Source: Phycicoccus endophyticus (GTDB lineage Bacteria > Actinomycetota > Actinomycetes > Actinomycetales > Dermatophilaceae). From it: DNA of 64,000 bases. Position numbers and translations under genes: made by a program. The notes below the pieces were generated by a model. The model was not told where the DNA came from and did no database searches. It saw only the letters and a list, made by a program, of their open reading frames with translations. Below, in pieces: positions 15,742-24,445 of this stretch (positions within the stretch are counted from its first letter, which is position 1; each line of letters opens with the position of its first letter). The DNA lies in contig NZ_JAANCN010000007.1 in the NCBI RefSeq assembly GCF_011326735.1, positions 124,001 through 188,000 on the forward strand, in the 5' to 3' direction.

Positions 15742-16019
15742 GAGGTCTCCTCGGAGGTCTCACCCGAGACGGTCTCGGGCTCGGGGGTGGGTGTGACCGC
15801 GACCTGTGCGCCGCGGGGCTTCTTGTCCTGCCGCCGACGGCGTCGAGCCGCGGCAAGCTCGTCGCGGGGCTTGGGCGGCAGGGGCCGGCCGGCCGCGTCG
15901 ACTGCGGCCTGCTTCAGCACCCGCATCGACGAGCCGTCGCGCTCGGCCACCGCTCGCGGTGCCGTCGAGTGCCCCTTCTTGGTCGAGACGCGTACGAACA
16001 GGGCCGGGTTCTCAGCCAT
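15738..16019 (-). CDS. small hypothetical phage protein
   Basis: This 93-residue protein has a very basic centre (AAARRRRRQDKKPR) and an acidic, Pro/Thr/Glu-rich tail. Its stop overlaps the start of the tail tube gene by four bases. No family is recognised; small proteins between tail terminator and tube protein are common in actinophages. Confidence 0.7.
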   Translation of the reverse strand: MAENPALFVRVSTKKGHSTAPRAVAERDGSSMRVLKQAAVDAAGRPLPPKPRDELAAARRRRRQDKKPRGAQVAVTPTPEPETVSGETSEETS

Positions 16020-16022
16020 GGG

Positions 16023-16418
16023 TTATCCCTTCGTGACGGTGGTGTACTCGACGGCCATGGACACCCGGACGGGGTCGGTGTTGGGCTCCGGCGCCGGGGC
16101 CGTCGCGACCGTCTGGCGGAGAGTGCCCCCCTTGCTGGTGACCCTCATGCCGCCGATTGCCTGCTCGACCTCGTGGGCGACGTTCAGCGCGTCCAGCACC
16201 GTCGCGCCGACGCACACGATCGTGAGCGTGTCCTCCCGCCCGGAGGCAGTGCCGGCTGAGCGTGAGTACCGGTGGAACGGCGCCGCCGGGTACAGGACCG
16301 CGGCCTGCGCGACCAGGCCGTCCTCGACCGGCAGCGTGGGGCGGGGCCCGTAGTCGGCGTCGACGCCGGCCGCGAGAAGGGTGTCCTTGATGAGCTCGTG
16401 GACGGCGTCCGGGGTCAC
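16023..16418 (-). CDS. tail terminator-like protein
   Basis: This 131-residue alpha/beta protein (VHELIKDTLLAAGV...DTLTIVCVGATVLDALNVAHEVEQAIGG) starts with a GTG overlapping the preceding TGA. Size, fold pattern and position after the HK97 gp10-like gene fit the tail completion protein that caps the tube. No diagnostic motif is known to me. Confidence 0.65.
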   Translation of the reverse strand: MTPDAVHELIKDTLLAAGVDADYGPRPTLPVEDGLVAQAAVLYPAAPFHRYSRSAGTASGREDTLTIVCVGATVLDALNVAHEVEQAIGGMRVTSKGGTLRQTVATAPAPEPNTDPVRVSMAVEYTTVTKG

Positions 16419-16756
16419 AGGTCCCTCTCGATCCCGTCACGCAGGCGCTCCACCTCGAGGACCAGGCGCGGCCCCCACTCCCGGGCGGCTGGGTCGATGA
16501 ACGGGTTGGGCGCCATCTGCGACGTGCCGTACTCCTGGAACGCCGAGTAGTACTCCGACGACGTGATGACCGCCCTGTGGCCGTCACGGCGCAGACGAAG
16601 GCCGCGCCGAAGGTTCCCGGTCGCGCCGACGGGCGCGTACAGCTCGGCGTCGCGCAGCGCCCCACGGCCGACCCTGTCGACGGCCTGCTCGGCCTTCCGT
16701 TCCAGCCCGGACGCGGCCCGGCGCAGTGCCTGGGCCCAGCGGGTGATCTCGTTCAC
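16415..16756 (-). CDS. HK97 gp10-like head-tail protein
   Basis: The 113-residue protein starts with GTG 16756, overlapping the previous TGA. It has the signature of the gp10 family: an N-terminal helix, then APVGATGNLRRGL and, near the end, YGTSQMAPNPFIDPA. The family acts at head completion or tail joining. The overlapping starts and stops here imply tightly coupled translation. Confidence 0.82.
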   Translation of the reverse strand: MNEITRWAQALRRAASGLERKAEQAVDRVGRGALRDAELYAPVGATGNLRRGLRLRRDGHRAVITSSEYYSAFQEYGTSQMAPNPFIDPAAREWGPRLVLEVERLRDGIERDL

Positions 16757-17133
16757 CGCGTCCTCCGGCACTGGATGAGGGTCTCGACGGGGTGGGTTGC
16801 GTCGTCGTGGGCGGCGCTGGTCACCCACATCGGGTCATGCCCGGGCACGGTCACCCGGTCGTCGGGCTGGATGTCGGTGAAGGTCCAGTCGACGGCCACG
16901 AGGGGGGTGCCGGGCGTCACGCGCTCGTCGGTGGCCAGGGACCGTGACGTTCCGGGCGAGTCCTCGACGTGGCATGGGACGTCGGTGTGGATCGGCGTCC
17001 ACACCGCGGCTGTCTTCCGATTCTCGGCGTCCCATTTCGAGGACTGACGCTCGATGGTGCAGGTGTCGGTTCTGAGGGAAGCGGCTTGCTCACGCATGAG
17101 CGGCAGGGCTGCTGCGATCGCCTCCCCGATCAT
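16753..17133 (-). CDS. head closure-type protein (DUF6093-like)
   Basis: This 126-residue product starts at ATG 17133, overlapping the previous stop (ATGA). The N-terminal helix MIGEAIAAALPLMREQA is followed by a beta barrel (CTIERQ...DVPCHV...VDWTFTDIQPDDRVTV), the pattern of head-closure or stopper proteins. The DUF label is tentative. Confidence 0.65.
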   Translation of the reverse strand: MIGEAIAAALPLMREQAASLRTDTCTIERQSSKWDAENRKTAAVWTPIHTDVPCHVEDSPGTSRSLATDERVTPGTPLVAVDWTFTDIQPDDRVTVPGHDPMWVTSAAHDDATHPVETLIQCRRTR

Positions 17134-17600
17134 GGCAGTGCCACCAGCCGGTACCGGTCCAGCGCCGATGCGTACAGCGGGGACAGCGTGGTGTCGTATC
17201 GGACCTGGTGGGTGCCCTTGACGACTGACGAGACCCCGCCGCGCGCTGCATCGGAGATCAGGGCCTTGGCCACCGCGCCGAGCTCGGCCGGCCACTCGTC
17301 GTAGCCGTGGAGCATGGTGACCTCGACGCCTCGGTACTTCGTCGTCCACCCGCCGCGGATCATGCCGTCCGGGGACCACTCCGGGTCGCTGACGGGCGTC
17401 CCGTCGTTGGTGACCCGGAGGACGTCGACGACGTGCTGGGTGGGCAGGATCAGTACGCCTCGTCCAGGGCCGTCTAACGTCACGGTCTCTTCGAAGCGGG
17501 GAGCGATGTGCCACTCGCAGTAGCCGCGAATGGCCGCGACGGCGGCGTCCCACGCCTCCTGGTCGACTCCGGCCGGGGCGGGCACTTGGGGCGGGGCCAT
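17130..17600 (-). CDS. head-tail connector (gp6-like adaptor)
   Basis: The 156-residue protein is helical at both ends with HIAPRFEETVTLDGPGRGVLILPTQ in between, the pattern of the adaptor that binds the portal ring from below. It is the first connector gene after the capsid gene, as in HK97. Start ATG 17600. Confidence 0.72.
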   Translation of the reverse strand: MAPPQVPAPAGVDQEAWDAAVAAIRGYCEWHIAPRFEETVTLDGPGRGVLILPTQHVVDVLRVTNDGTPVSDPEWSPDGMIRGGWTTKYRGVEVTMLHGYDEWPAELGAVAKALISDAARGGVSSVVKGTHQVRYDTTLSPLYASALDRYRLVALP

Positions 17601-17604
17601 GGAC

Positions 17605-17907
17605 CTAGCGGCCGCGGCGCTTGGGGGCCTTGGGCGCCGCGGGCTCGGGCTCGGGCTCGGCGGGCTTGGGCTCGGCGGGCCCCTCGGGGGTCTCGTCCGC
17701 GCTGTTGGCGGCCGTGTCGTCCGGCACCGGCGCGGTCCCGGCGTCGGGCACCTCCGGCTCGGGCGTGGACGTCACGGCCGGCTGGCTGCTGACGACCTTG
17801 CGGTTCTGCGCGAACCACTCGTCGGCCGGGACGCAGTCCTCGGCCTTGACGTTCTTGGGGAGCTTGTCGGCGTCGTACTGCACGCCGTTGCAGATCACGG
17901 GTCGCAT
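17605..17907 (-). CDS. small phage protein with Pro/Glu-rich tail
   Basis: From ATG 17907, preceded by AAGGAG, the 100-residue product has a folded-looking N-terminus (MRPVICNGVQYDADKLPKNV) and a long low-complexity tail rich in Pro, Glu and Ala that ends in basic PKRRGR. It lies directly after the capsid gene. A head decoration or assembly role is possible but unproven. Confidence 0.65.
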   Translation of the reverse strand: MRPVICNGVQYDADKLPKNVKAEDCVPADEWFAQNRKVVSSQPAVTSTPEPEVPDAGTAPVPDDTAANSADETPEGPAEPKPAEPEPEPAAPKAPKRRGR

Positions 17908-17983
17908 GGGGTTCTCCTTGGGCTGATGGGGCGGGGGGTGGGCCGGCCCGCCGTCATGAGAGCGGCGGGCCGGCCCGTGTGGC

Positions 17984-19147
17984 TCAGGCGCCGGCGGTGA
18001 GGTCCGTCTTGACGAGCAGCGAGGCGTTGAAGACGTTCGCCTCGGCCTCGGTCTCACCGAGGATGGTGAGGCTGTTGCGGATGAACTGGTCGTTCACCCA
18101 GCCGGTCATGACGTTGATGCCGCCCGAGACGTAGAGCTCGATCTGCTTCAGATCGCCGGTGTAGGAGAACCCGGCCGGGATCGCGGCCGAGACGACGAGC
18201 GGGGTGCGCCACGCCGACTGGAGCTGCTTCGGCCCCTCACCGGCTGCGGTGAACGCCGCGGCCATCGCCTCGAGGTCGAGGGTCTCGGCGTCGGTCGCCG
18301 AGATGAGGGTGCCGATCGGGCCGCCGCCGAGCTGTGCCTGCGCGACCTGGGCCTTCGTGATCGCCTTCCGCATGGTGGTGCGCAGGTCGGTGTCGTAGGC
18401 CTGCACCTGCACGCCGGTGGCCGCGCTGAGGGACGCCGCGACCCGGGCCTGCATCTTGGCGCGGACGCCGTTGACGAGGTAGGTGTCGATCCGGCTGCGC
18501 AGGGTCGGGTTGTGGCCGAGCGCCTGGTTGGTGACCGGGACGTGCTGGGCGACGGTCTTGAGGGTGAAGTCGACCGGGTCCCACACCAGCGACGCCTCGG
18601 GCTTGAGCTCGCCCTCGTCGACGACGTCGGCGGCGTCGGTCCACGTGGAGGTGAACGTCTTGACCGCCTGCGGGCTGTCGTTGATGACGGTGATCGCGTC
18701 GAAGAGGTCGAAGACCGCGAGCTCGAGGGGGGAGACGCGCACGGCCGGGTTCGCCAGACCCGGGTCCGTGACGAGCGCGTTCTTGATGTCGAGGGTCGCG
18801 GCGTCCATCTGGACGCGCTGGTTGCTGGGGATCTTCCCGCCGTAGGAGGCCAGCATCCGCTGGTACTCGGGCGAGTTGACGAACTGCTCGCCGAGGGAGC
18901 CCTTCGGGCGACCCGTCTCGGGGTCGGTGCCGGCGGGCGCGTCGCCGAGGTCGTCGAGGTTGGCCAGGGCGGCACGGTCGGCCGCGGCACGCTCGTGCTG
19001 GTCCTTCAGGGTGGTGGCCTCGTTGACGAGCGCGTCGAACTGGGCGCGCTCCTCGTCGGTCAGGGGCCGGTCCTCGGACTTGGCCTTGTTGTGCAGCTCG
19101 GTCGCGGCCTGCTTCGCAGCCGTGTACCGCTCCAGGATGGTCGGCAT
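17984..19147 (-). CDS. HK97-type major capsid protein
   Basis: The 387-residue protein has an N-terminal helical delta/scaffold region (MPTILERYTAAKQAATELHNK...), which the neighbouring protease would remove at about residue 110, then the HK97 fold with typical segments VFDLFDAITVIND, VWDPVDFTLKTVAQHVPVTNQ and a C-terminal EAEANVFNASLLVK. Upstream are portal and protease genes in the expected order. The subunits form the icosahedral head. Confidence 0.92.
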   Translation of the reverse strand: MPTILERYTAAKQAATELHNKAKSEDRPLTDEERAQFDALVNEATTLKDQHERAAADRAALANLDDLGDAPAGTDPETGRPKGSLGEQFVNSPEYQRMLASYGGKIPSNQRVQMDAATLDIKNALVTDPGLANPAVRVSPLELAVFDLFDAITVINDSPQAVKTFTSTWTDAADVVDEGELKPEASLVWDPVDFTLKTVAQHVPVTNQALGHNPTLRSRIDTYLVNGVRAKMQARVAASLSAATGVQVQAYDTDLRTTMRKAITKAQVAQAQLGGGPIGTLISATDAETLDLEAMAAAFTAAGEGPKQLQSAWRTPLVVSAAIPAGFSYTGDLKQIELYVSGGINVMTGWVNDQFIRNSLTILGETEAEANVFNASLLVKTDLTAGA

Positions 19148-19183
19148 CGTGGCCGTCCTTTCTCGGGTGGGGTTGGTGGCAGC

Positions 19184-19876
19184 TCAGAGGTCGAGCAGAG
19201 CCAGGGACAGCGACGGGTCGAAGCGCGCCTGCGCCTGCCCGTCCTCCGACGACTCGGCGTCGTCGGGAGTCTTCTTCGGGGTCTCGACGCGGTCCGCGAG
19301 GCCGGCGTCGACGGCCTCCTGGGCGGAGTACCAGCGGTCCTCCTGCAGCCGGTCGAGCCAGACGTCGGCGGTCTCTCCGGTCTTGGCGGCGTAGACCTCG
19401 GCGATGTCGAGGGTGAGGTTGTCGAGCAGGTCGGCCATGGCGCGCATGTCGCTCGCGTTGCCGATGCCGATGCCCCACGCGGCGTGGAGCATCATCCGGC
19501 TGGACGGCATCATCACGGTCTCGTCGGCGGAGACCGCGAGGAACGACGCCGCGGACGCGGCCAGGCCCTCGACGACGGCCACGACGCGGGCGCGGTGAGC
19601 CCGCAGGGCGTTCATCATGGTCACGGCCTCGAAGACCATGCCGCCGTAGGAGTTGATCCTCAGCTCGATCGTGTCGACGTCCTCAGGCATGGCGTCGAGC
19701 TCGTCGGTGAGCTCGGTCGCGGACAGACCCCAGGGCCCACCCCAGTCGTCGACGTCCTGGTAGATGCGCACCGTCGCCTTGGACCCGTCGACCTTCACGG
19801 GTGGTGCAGCGTTGAGGGGCTGCACGTTCCGCAGGCGGGCCTGCTGGGTGGCGAGGACCTTGTCGGCCTTGCTCAT
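19184..19876 (-). CDS. ClpP-like head maturation protease
   Basis: The 230-residue protein belongs to the S14 peptidases used for prohead maturation. The nucleophile is Ser108 in GLAASAAS and the histidine is His131 in LHAAW; INSYGGMVFEA forms the oxyanion-side strand. It cleaves the capsid delta domain and itself. Its ATG overlaps the portal stop (ATGA). Unlike host ClpP it has a disordered acidic C-terminal tail (TPDDAESSEDG). Confidence 0.92.
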   Translation of the reverse strand: MSKADKVLATQQARLRNVQPLNAAPPVKVDGSKATVRIYQDVDDWGGPWGLSATELTDELDAMPEDVDTIELRINSYGGMVFEAVTMMNALRAHRARVVAVVEGLAASAASFLAVSADETVMMPSSRMMLHAAWGIGIGNASDMRAMADLLDNLTLDIAEVYAAKTGETADVWLDRLQEDRWYSAQEAVDAGLADRVETPKKTPDDAESSEDGQAQARFDPSLSLALLDL

Positions 19877-21138
19877 GAGTTGCCTCCGGTGTTCTGGGAG
19901 CCTGAGTCGGTCGGGGACGCCTGCCCGCCCTCGGTGACGTTCATGGGGACGATCAGCTCGTCGGTGCCCTCGATGTGAGGCAGGTTCAGGCGGCGACGGG
20001 CCTCGGCGCGGGTCATGACCGGCCCGCCGGTGGCGGTCTGGAAGATGCGCGCCTGGTCCTCGAACGCGAGCCGCAGCTTCGCCGCGACGTTGAACTCGAC
20101 GAACACCTCGTCGGGGTCCGCGAGCTGGGGAACGAGGCGCATGTTGAACGCCTGGTCAAGCCGCTCGAACCAGGTGCCGAGGGTGTCGCTGTAGAGCATC
20201 TCCCGGTAGCCGGTGACGCTGTTGTAGGACGACTTCGCGTCCTGACCGACCATCTGCGGCGGGACGTGGTAGGAGTTGGAGACCTCGGCGATCGACAGCT
20301 TCCGCGACTCGAGCTGCTGCCCGTTCTCGGGCGTGATCCCCGTGGACAGCTCGTGATACTCCATGCCGTCCTCGAGCAGGGGCGTCCGCCCGGCTCGCAC
20401 GCCCCCGGCGGCGTACTTCTGCCACCCGGTGTGGAACCTGTCTCGGGCTTCAGTGGTCCACTTCGGCGCCTCGGCGGGCCGGCCGATCCACCCAGGCATG
20501 CGCCCTCCGTGCTGCCACAGCTGACGGCGGTAGTCGGCGGCCATGTCGGCCTCAGCGAGAATCCCCCGCAGTGACTCGATCGGGGAGGTGTTGTCGTCGG
20601 ACGGAAAGCCGTCGATCCACACCGCCCGGTCGAGAGGCACGGTGAAGCTCGACCCGTCGGAGCGGAACGCGGTGATCCACTTCGGCCGCTTCGTCGAGTC
20701 CCGCTCGAACCACCACGACGACGGGGGGAGGCGCACGAGCTGCGCCCGACCCTCGGCGTCGACGAACACCTGAGCGGCGTACCGGTCCCACAGGCACACG
20801 TCGAGCACGAGCGTGCGCATCAGGTCGTACATCGTCAGCCTCGGGGCGTCAGGGGCCCGGACCACCCGAGAGAGGGGGTGCTTCGGCTCGAGGCGGTCCC
20901 GGTCGCCGTTCGCTCGCCGCTCGAAGACGTGCAGCGGCACCTGGGCGATGTTCTCCGCGAGGAACGAGGTGACCATCCGCAGAGCCGGCTGGCGGCGCCA
21001 GAGGTCGACGACGCTCTCGGAGTCGCCGAACGTCTTGTACGCCGCGGGGTCTACCGGGGAGACCGTCTCGTCGAGGGAGTAGGTGCGGTCGCTGAGGGTG
21101 ACAGGGATGCCGTCCACGTAGTAGGTGATCGAGCCCAC
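19873..21138 (-). CDS. HK97-type portal protein
   Basis: The 421-residue protein forms the dodecameric DNA gate at the capsid vertex. Family features include VVDLWRRQPALRMVTSFLAENIA near the N-terminus, LVLDVCLWDRYAAQVF, and VPPQMVGQDAKSSYNSV with the flexible Gln-rich loop region. Length is typical. It lies between the terminase/membrane-protein genes and the maturation protease. Confidence 0.93.
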   Translation of the reverse strand: MGSITYYVDGIPVTLSDRTYSLDETVSPVDPAAYKTFGDSESVVDLWRRQPALRMVTSFLAENIAQVPLHVFERRANGDRDRLEPKHPLSRVVRAPDAPRLTMYDLMRTLVLDVCLWDRYAAQVFVDAEGRAQLVRLPPSSWWFERDSTKRPKWITAFRSDGSSFTVPLDRAVWIDGFPSDDNTSPIESLRGILAEADMAADYRRQLWQHGGRMPGWIGRPAEAPKWTTEARDRFHTGWQKYAAGGVRAGRTPLLEDGMEYHELSTGITPENGQQLESRKLSIAEVSNSYHVPPQMVGQDAKSSYNSVTGYREMLYSDTLGTWFERLDQAFNMRLVPQLADPDEVFVEFNVAAKLRLAFEDQARIFQTATGGPVMTRAEARRRLNLPHIEGTDELIVPMNVTEGGQASPTDSGSQNTGGNS

Positions 21139-21139
21139 G

Positions 21140-21403
21140 TCAGATCACCTGCACGAACACGACCCGCGGCCGCTCGAGGACTACCGTCCCGTCGATGCGC
21201 TGCTCACCGCCGGGCACGCGGGCCGTGACGTCGGTCATGACCAGGAGCGGGCCTCGACGCGACATCACGGCACCCTCAAACGACGTGCCGTCGTCGAGCT
21301 GCACCACGGCGCGTCGCTTCACGAGGGGCCGCCACGTCCACCACCGGAGCGCGAACGCGCCGGCGAGGATCACCGCGAGGGCAGCCGTGACGTACAGGTG
21401 CAT
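21140..21403 (-). CDS. small membrane-anchored phage protein
   Basis: From ATG 21403, after GGAGGG, the 87-residue protein has one N-terminal transmembrane helix (MHLYVTAALAVILAGAFAL) and a beta-rich soluble part (RRAVVQLDDGTSFEGAVMSRR). Small proteins of this plan occur between terminase and portal in many actinophages. Function unknown. Confidence 0.7.
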   Translation of the reverse strand: MHLYVTAALAVILAGAFALRWWTWRPLVKRRAVVQLDDGTSFEGAVMSRRGPLLVMTDVTARVPGGEQRIDGTVVLERPRVVFVQVI

Positions 21404-21417
21404 GCCACCCTCCTCGG

Positions 21418-23001
21418 CTAGACGAACATCGGGTCGTGGTCCTCGTAGGCGGACCGGGTGGACGTGCGCTCGCCCTCGCCGGCGAGAGCTGCGGCAAGGG
21501 CGAAGAGCGGGGCGGTGTTGGCCGAGGACGAACGGCGCGACCACGGGGCGGTGTCACCGGCAACGCGGGCCGCGAGCCCCTCCACGGCCTTGACCATCTC
21601 GGGCTGCCCGCGGTGTCGAAACGTGCCGTCGGTGATCGCCTGCTCGATCGTCTGCTGCGCCTCAACGAACGCGGCGGCCTTGACCTCGACGACGTCGACC
21701 CCGGCGCGCTCGAAGTCGGCACGCCACGCCAGGGCCGGCGACTTCGGCGGGAAGTGCAGCGGGACGCCGTGGCCCTCCGCGAGCATCTTCCCGATCTCGA
21801 CGACCTTGCCCAGGTCGGGCGTCGGCACCCAGTAGCGGATCGCGCCGTGGCGCAGCCCGTCGGGGCGGCGACCAGAGACCGAGAAGCACACCGAGCGTCG
21901 GTCCATCGGCGCATCCACGCCGAGCGTCAGCGACTCGTCCGTCGCCATCGACTCGCCGTCTGTGAGCTCCGACCAGCGCGTGGTCGAGATCGGCCCGTCG
22001 CCGCCCTTCGCCTTCGGCCAGTCGACCCACTGGTTGAGGTATCCACGCCGGAAGCCGTCGATGCCTGAGCCGAACCCGTCGTCGACCTCCCGACCTCCAC
22101 GCTCGGCCTTGTCCAGCCGGGCGAGCAGGTCTGCCTTTGTGATCGTGTGGCCCAGCGCGGGAAGGTACTGCGCCCACACGTCCGGGTCACGGAAGTCGGC
22201 ATCGTCCGGCACCGACCACTCGAGGTAGCAGGTCCGGGACTTCTTCTGCTTCGCGGCCTTCCTGCCGGCGGTGACCTTCCCGGCGAGGAACGTCGAGCGT
22301 GCGTTGCCAACGGTCGAGATGACGTACGTCTGCGACGACGCCCGCGTGATCGTGGCCGCATCCACAGCCTGCTCGACGAGGTCGTCGCCCTGTGAGAACG
22401 CCTCGTCGATGACCGGCATGTCGAGTACGTCGCCATGCGACGCGTCCTCGGTCGGTGGGTCGATCTGCAGATAGGACCCGGTGCCGAACGCGATGTGCTC
22501 CCCGTTGTTGTTCATGGAGAGCTTCCACTCGTTCTGCCGCTTCGGCCGAGCACGCGAGTCCTGCGGTACCTCGGCCAGCGTGCGGGCCCGGCGCAGGATC
22601 GGAGCGAACTCGCGTTCCAGCTTCCGGCGCGCCATCTTCCCCGACTGCGCAATGTACGTGCAGGTCTGCGGCCCGAACGCCTTCGCAAACAGGATGCACC
22701 GGAGCACGAACAGCACCAAGATCAGCGTCGTCTTCCCCGACTGGCGCGGGACCGTGATGATGACCTCCTTGTAGAAGAGGCCGCCGGTCTTCGGGTCGAT
22801 CTCGAGCGCGACGTCAGCGGCGTGCTGCTGCCACGGCATCAGCGGCTTGCCGATCCGCCGAGCGACAGCGCCGGCGTGCCCGCCCCACGTCTCTCGCTTC
22901 GGGTTGCGCGGCGTGCCGATGCGCGGCAGGACCAGGTCAGCCGGCGCCGGGGATGACGTGGAGCCCGCCCCACCCGCCTTCGTCGTCGCCGTCTTCCGCA
23001 C
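21418..23001 (-). CDS. terminase large subunit
   Basis: This 527-residue motor has a Walker A motif PRQSGKT at 85-91, a Walker B region VIDEAF near 197-202 and a C-terminal nuclease half containing TLGVDAPMD and the later acidic residues of an RNase H-like site. It packages phage DNA into proheads and cuts it. The gene overlaps the small terminase by 65 bp in another frame. Confidence 0.94.
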   Translation of the reverse strand: MRKTATTKAGGAGSTSSPAPADLVLPRIGTPRNPKRETWGGHAGAVARRIGKPLMPWQQHAADVALEIDPKTGGLFYKEVIITVPRQSGKTTLILVLFVLRCILFAKAFGPQTCTYIAQSGKMARRKLEREFAPILRRARTLAEVPQDSRARPKRQNEWKLSMNNNGEHIAFGTGSYLQIDPPTEDASHGDVLDMPVIDEAFSQGDDLVEQAVDAATITRASSQTYVISTVGNARSTFLAGKVTAGRKAAKQKKSRTCYLEWSVPDDADFRDPDVWAQYLPALGHTITKADLLARLDKAERGGREVDDGFGSGIDGFRRGYLNQWVDWPKAKGGDGPISTTRWSELTDGESMATDESLTLGVDAPMDRRSVCFSVSGRRPDGLRHGAIRYWVPTPDLGKVVEIGKMLAEGHGVPLHFPPKSPALAWRADFERAGVDVVEVKAAAFVEAQQTIEQAITDGTFRHRGQPEMVKAVEGLAARVAGDTAPWSRRSSSANTAPLFALAAALAGEGERTSTRSAYEDHDPMFV

Positions 23002-23203
23002 CGGTCGCCTCCCGCAGCTTCTCCATCGTCGTCCGCAGCGAGTTGACGTACGGCGCGATCGACGCCGTACCGGACTGAGTCACAGGCGGGTCATCCACAT
23101 TCGCCGCGAGCTCGAGCGCAGCCGCCGCGAGCACCGCCGCGTACGGGTCCAGCTCGCCAAGAGACGCGATCCAGTCAGACGTCCTCTCAAGCACCGACGC
23201 CAT
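22937..23203 (-). CDS. terminase small subunit-like protein
   Basis: From ATG 23203 the 88-residue protein is helical in its first 75 residues (MASVLERTSDWIASLGELDPYAAV) and acidic/Gly-rich at the end. It precedes and overlaps the large terminase, the normal place of the DNA-recognition subunit. GTG 23212 is an alternative start. No motif proves the role. Confidence 0.65.
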   Translation of the reverse strand: MASVLERTSDWIASLGELDPYAAVLAAAALELAANVDDPPVTQSGTASIAPYVNSLRTTMEKLREATGAEDGDDEGGWGGLHVIPGAG

Positions 23204-23311
23204 GCGGATCACCCCCTCGAGGGCACTGCGGGGACCGTCCAGAGAGAGAACAGAAGCGGCCGGGCTCTTCTGGCTGTTGGGGGTTGGTGAAATGTGGACG
23301 CCCCTGCCTGG

Positions 23312-23596
23312 TTAGGGCCAGGTGTAGCCGGTGGCTCGTCGTTGGTTGCCGGTGGTTGCGCCGGCGCTGTAGTTGCAGGTGCTGGCTTCGGGGGCGAGGG
23401 GGGATGTGGGGTCGCCGTCGATGATGTGGCCGGCTGTCCAGGTGGCTGGTTTGCCGTTCTTGTGGGGTGGGTGTTCGGCGAGGGTGTGGCCGCATCGCCA
23501 GCAGGTGGTTGTGGGGTCGGCGTTGGCGGTGTCGCGGATGTGGCGTGCTCGGACGTGGAAGTTGCCGCGGTGGTGGGCGGCCTTGGGTTTGGTCAC
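23312..23596 (-). CDS. HNH endonuclease next to terminase
   Basis: The 94-residue protein has CWRCGHTLAEH, then AGHIIDGDPTSPLAPEAS and TCNYSAGATTGN, the ordered zinc ligands, catalytic His and Asn of the HNH fold. Many cos- and pac-type phages place such an HNH protein beside terminase, where it assists packaging. GTG 23596 is only 25 bp from the oppositely directed gene at 23622. G+C in this stretch is somewhat lower than around it. Confidence 0.88.
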   Translation of the reverse strand: MTKPKAAHHRGNFHVRARHIRDTANADPTTTCWRCGHTLAEHPPHKNGKPATWTAGHIIDGDPTSPLAPEASTCNYSAGATTGNQRRATGYTWP

Positions 23597-23621
23597 GGCG
23601 CGTGCTCGCTATCTTGCGGGG

Positions 23622-24128
23622 ATGGGTGACGCGGGCGGCGTGAGTGGGGGCCGGGGGTTCGTGTCGTTCGCTGCGGGGGCGGGGTTGGCGGCGTGTGACC
23701 GGCTGCTGGTGTGTGAGGGGCGGGACCCGCTTGATGAGGACGCGGCTGCTGCGGCGGCTGCGGAGGTGTTGTTCTGGTGGGCTGTCGCGGATGATGCGCG
23801 TGGGCGGGCGGGTGACTCGCTGGGCCTGGCGTTGCGGTTCGCTCGGGACTGTGCGGCGCATCGCAGGGTGACCACGGTTCGGGTAGAGGGGCTGGGTTAC
23901 CCATTGACCTACCCGTTGAGGTACGACCCGCGGTTGGCGTGGAGGCCGACCGGTGAGATCGCTCCGGGGGCGCGTGCACTGGAGCCGGGCAAGTCGGGTA
24001 AGCCGAAGCCACCTGACGCTGAGGGGCCGCGACAACGTGACGCGTACGACGAGACCTTGGCTGGGCGCGAGGTTCGCTCGACTGTCGTGCTGGTGCGTGA
24101 GCTCCTGGGGGAGTGGAGCCGGGACTGA
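23622..24128 (+). CDS. hypothetical protein on the opposite strand
   Basis: The 168-residue frame (MGDAGGVSGGRGFVSFAAG) has strong third-position G bias and ordinary protein composition, with a helical first half (LDEDAAAAAAAEVLFWWAVADDARG) and a basic, Pro-rich middle. It is the only plus-strand gene inside the lytic half of the prophage. No family is recognised. Because it reads against the early-to-late transcription, it may be a late-acquired gene or one expressed in the lysogen. Confidence 0.6.
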   Translation: MGDAGGVSGGRGFVSFAAGAGLAACDRLLVCEGRDPLDEDAAAAAAAEVLFWWAVADDARGRAGDSLGLALRFARDCAAHRRVTTVRVEGLGYPLTYPLRYDPRLAWRPTGEIAPGARALEPGKSGKPKPPDAEGPRQRDAYDETLAGREVRSTVVLVRELLGEWSRD

Positions 24129-24134
24129 GTGGTG

Positions 24135-24308
24135 CTACCGCTTCCTGCCGTGCTTCCAGCCGAGGCCGGCGAGGCCGGCGACGACGAGGGAGGTGCCGAC
24201 TGTCGGGCCCATGCCGGTCTCTTCATCGACGAGCAAGACGGTGAATCCGGCCGCGATGACGAGGAGCCACTCGCGTGAGGTGCTCTCGTTGCGGGGACCG
24301 TAGGGCAT
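24135..24308 (-). CDS. 57-residue two-helix membrane protein
   Basis: From ATG 24308, after GGAGAC, the product (MPYGPRNESTSREWLL) has two hydrophobic segments (about 14-27 and 38-50) and ends WKHGRKR. Conserved short membrane proteins are common in actinophage genomes. Function unknown. It is convergent with the gene at 23622, with a 6-bp gap. Confidence 0.6.
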   Translation of the reverse strand: MPYGPRNESTSREWLLVIAAGFTVLLVDEETGMGPTVGTSLVVAGLAGLGWKHGRKR

Positions 24309-24369
24309 GTCTCCACGGTGCCTGAACTGTGCGCGCTCCGCCTGGCGAACCGGGGGCGCTGCGGGCATG

Positions 24370-24413
24370 CAACAGGCGACCTGCCCGGGGTGGTGGGCAT
24401 AGGTCGCCTGTTG
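24370..24413 (-). terminator. 13-bp hairpin downstream of the small HTH gene
   Basis: CAACAGGCGACCT and AGGTCGCCTGTTG pair perfectly around an 18-base loop, 33 bp after the stop of the HTH gene at 24446. It lacks a U-run. It may end or attenuate the early operon. Confidence 0.65.
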
Positions 24414-24445
24414 ACGTTCAGTGTTGCAAATGGTGCTGGCGGTGG

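Noticed and set aside
19184-19876. A third host-type clpP gene
   Set aside because: Although S14-like, it lies between portal and capsid genes and is the phage head maturation protease.
23609-24012. Minus-strand frames opposite the gene at 23622
   Set aside because: They are Pro/Ser/Thr/Arg-rich low-complexity translations without ribosome sites; the plus-strand frame has normal composition and codon bias.
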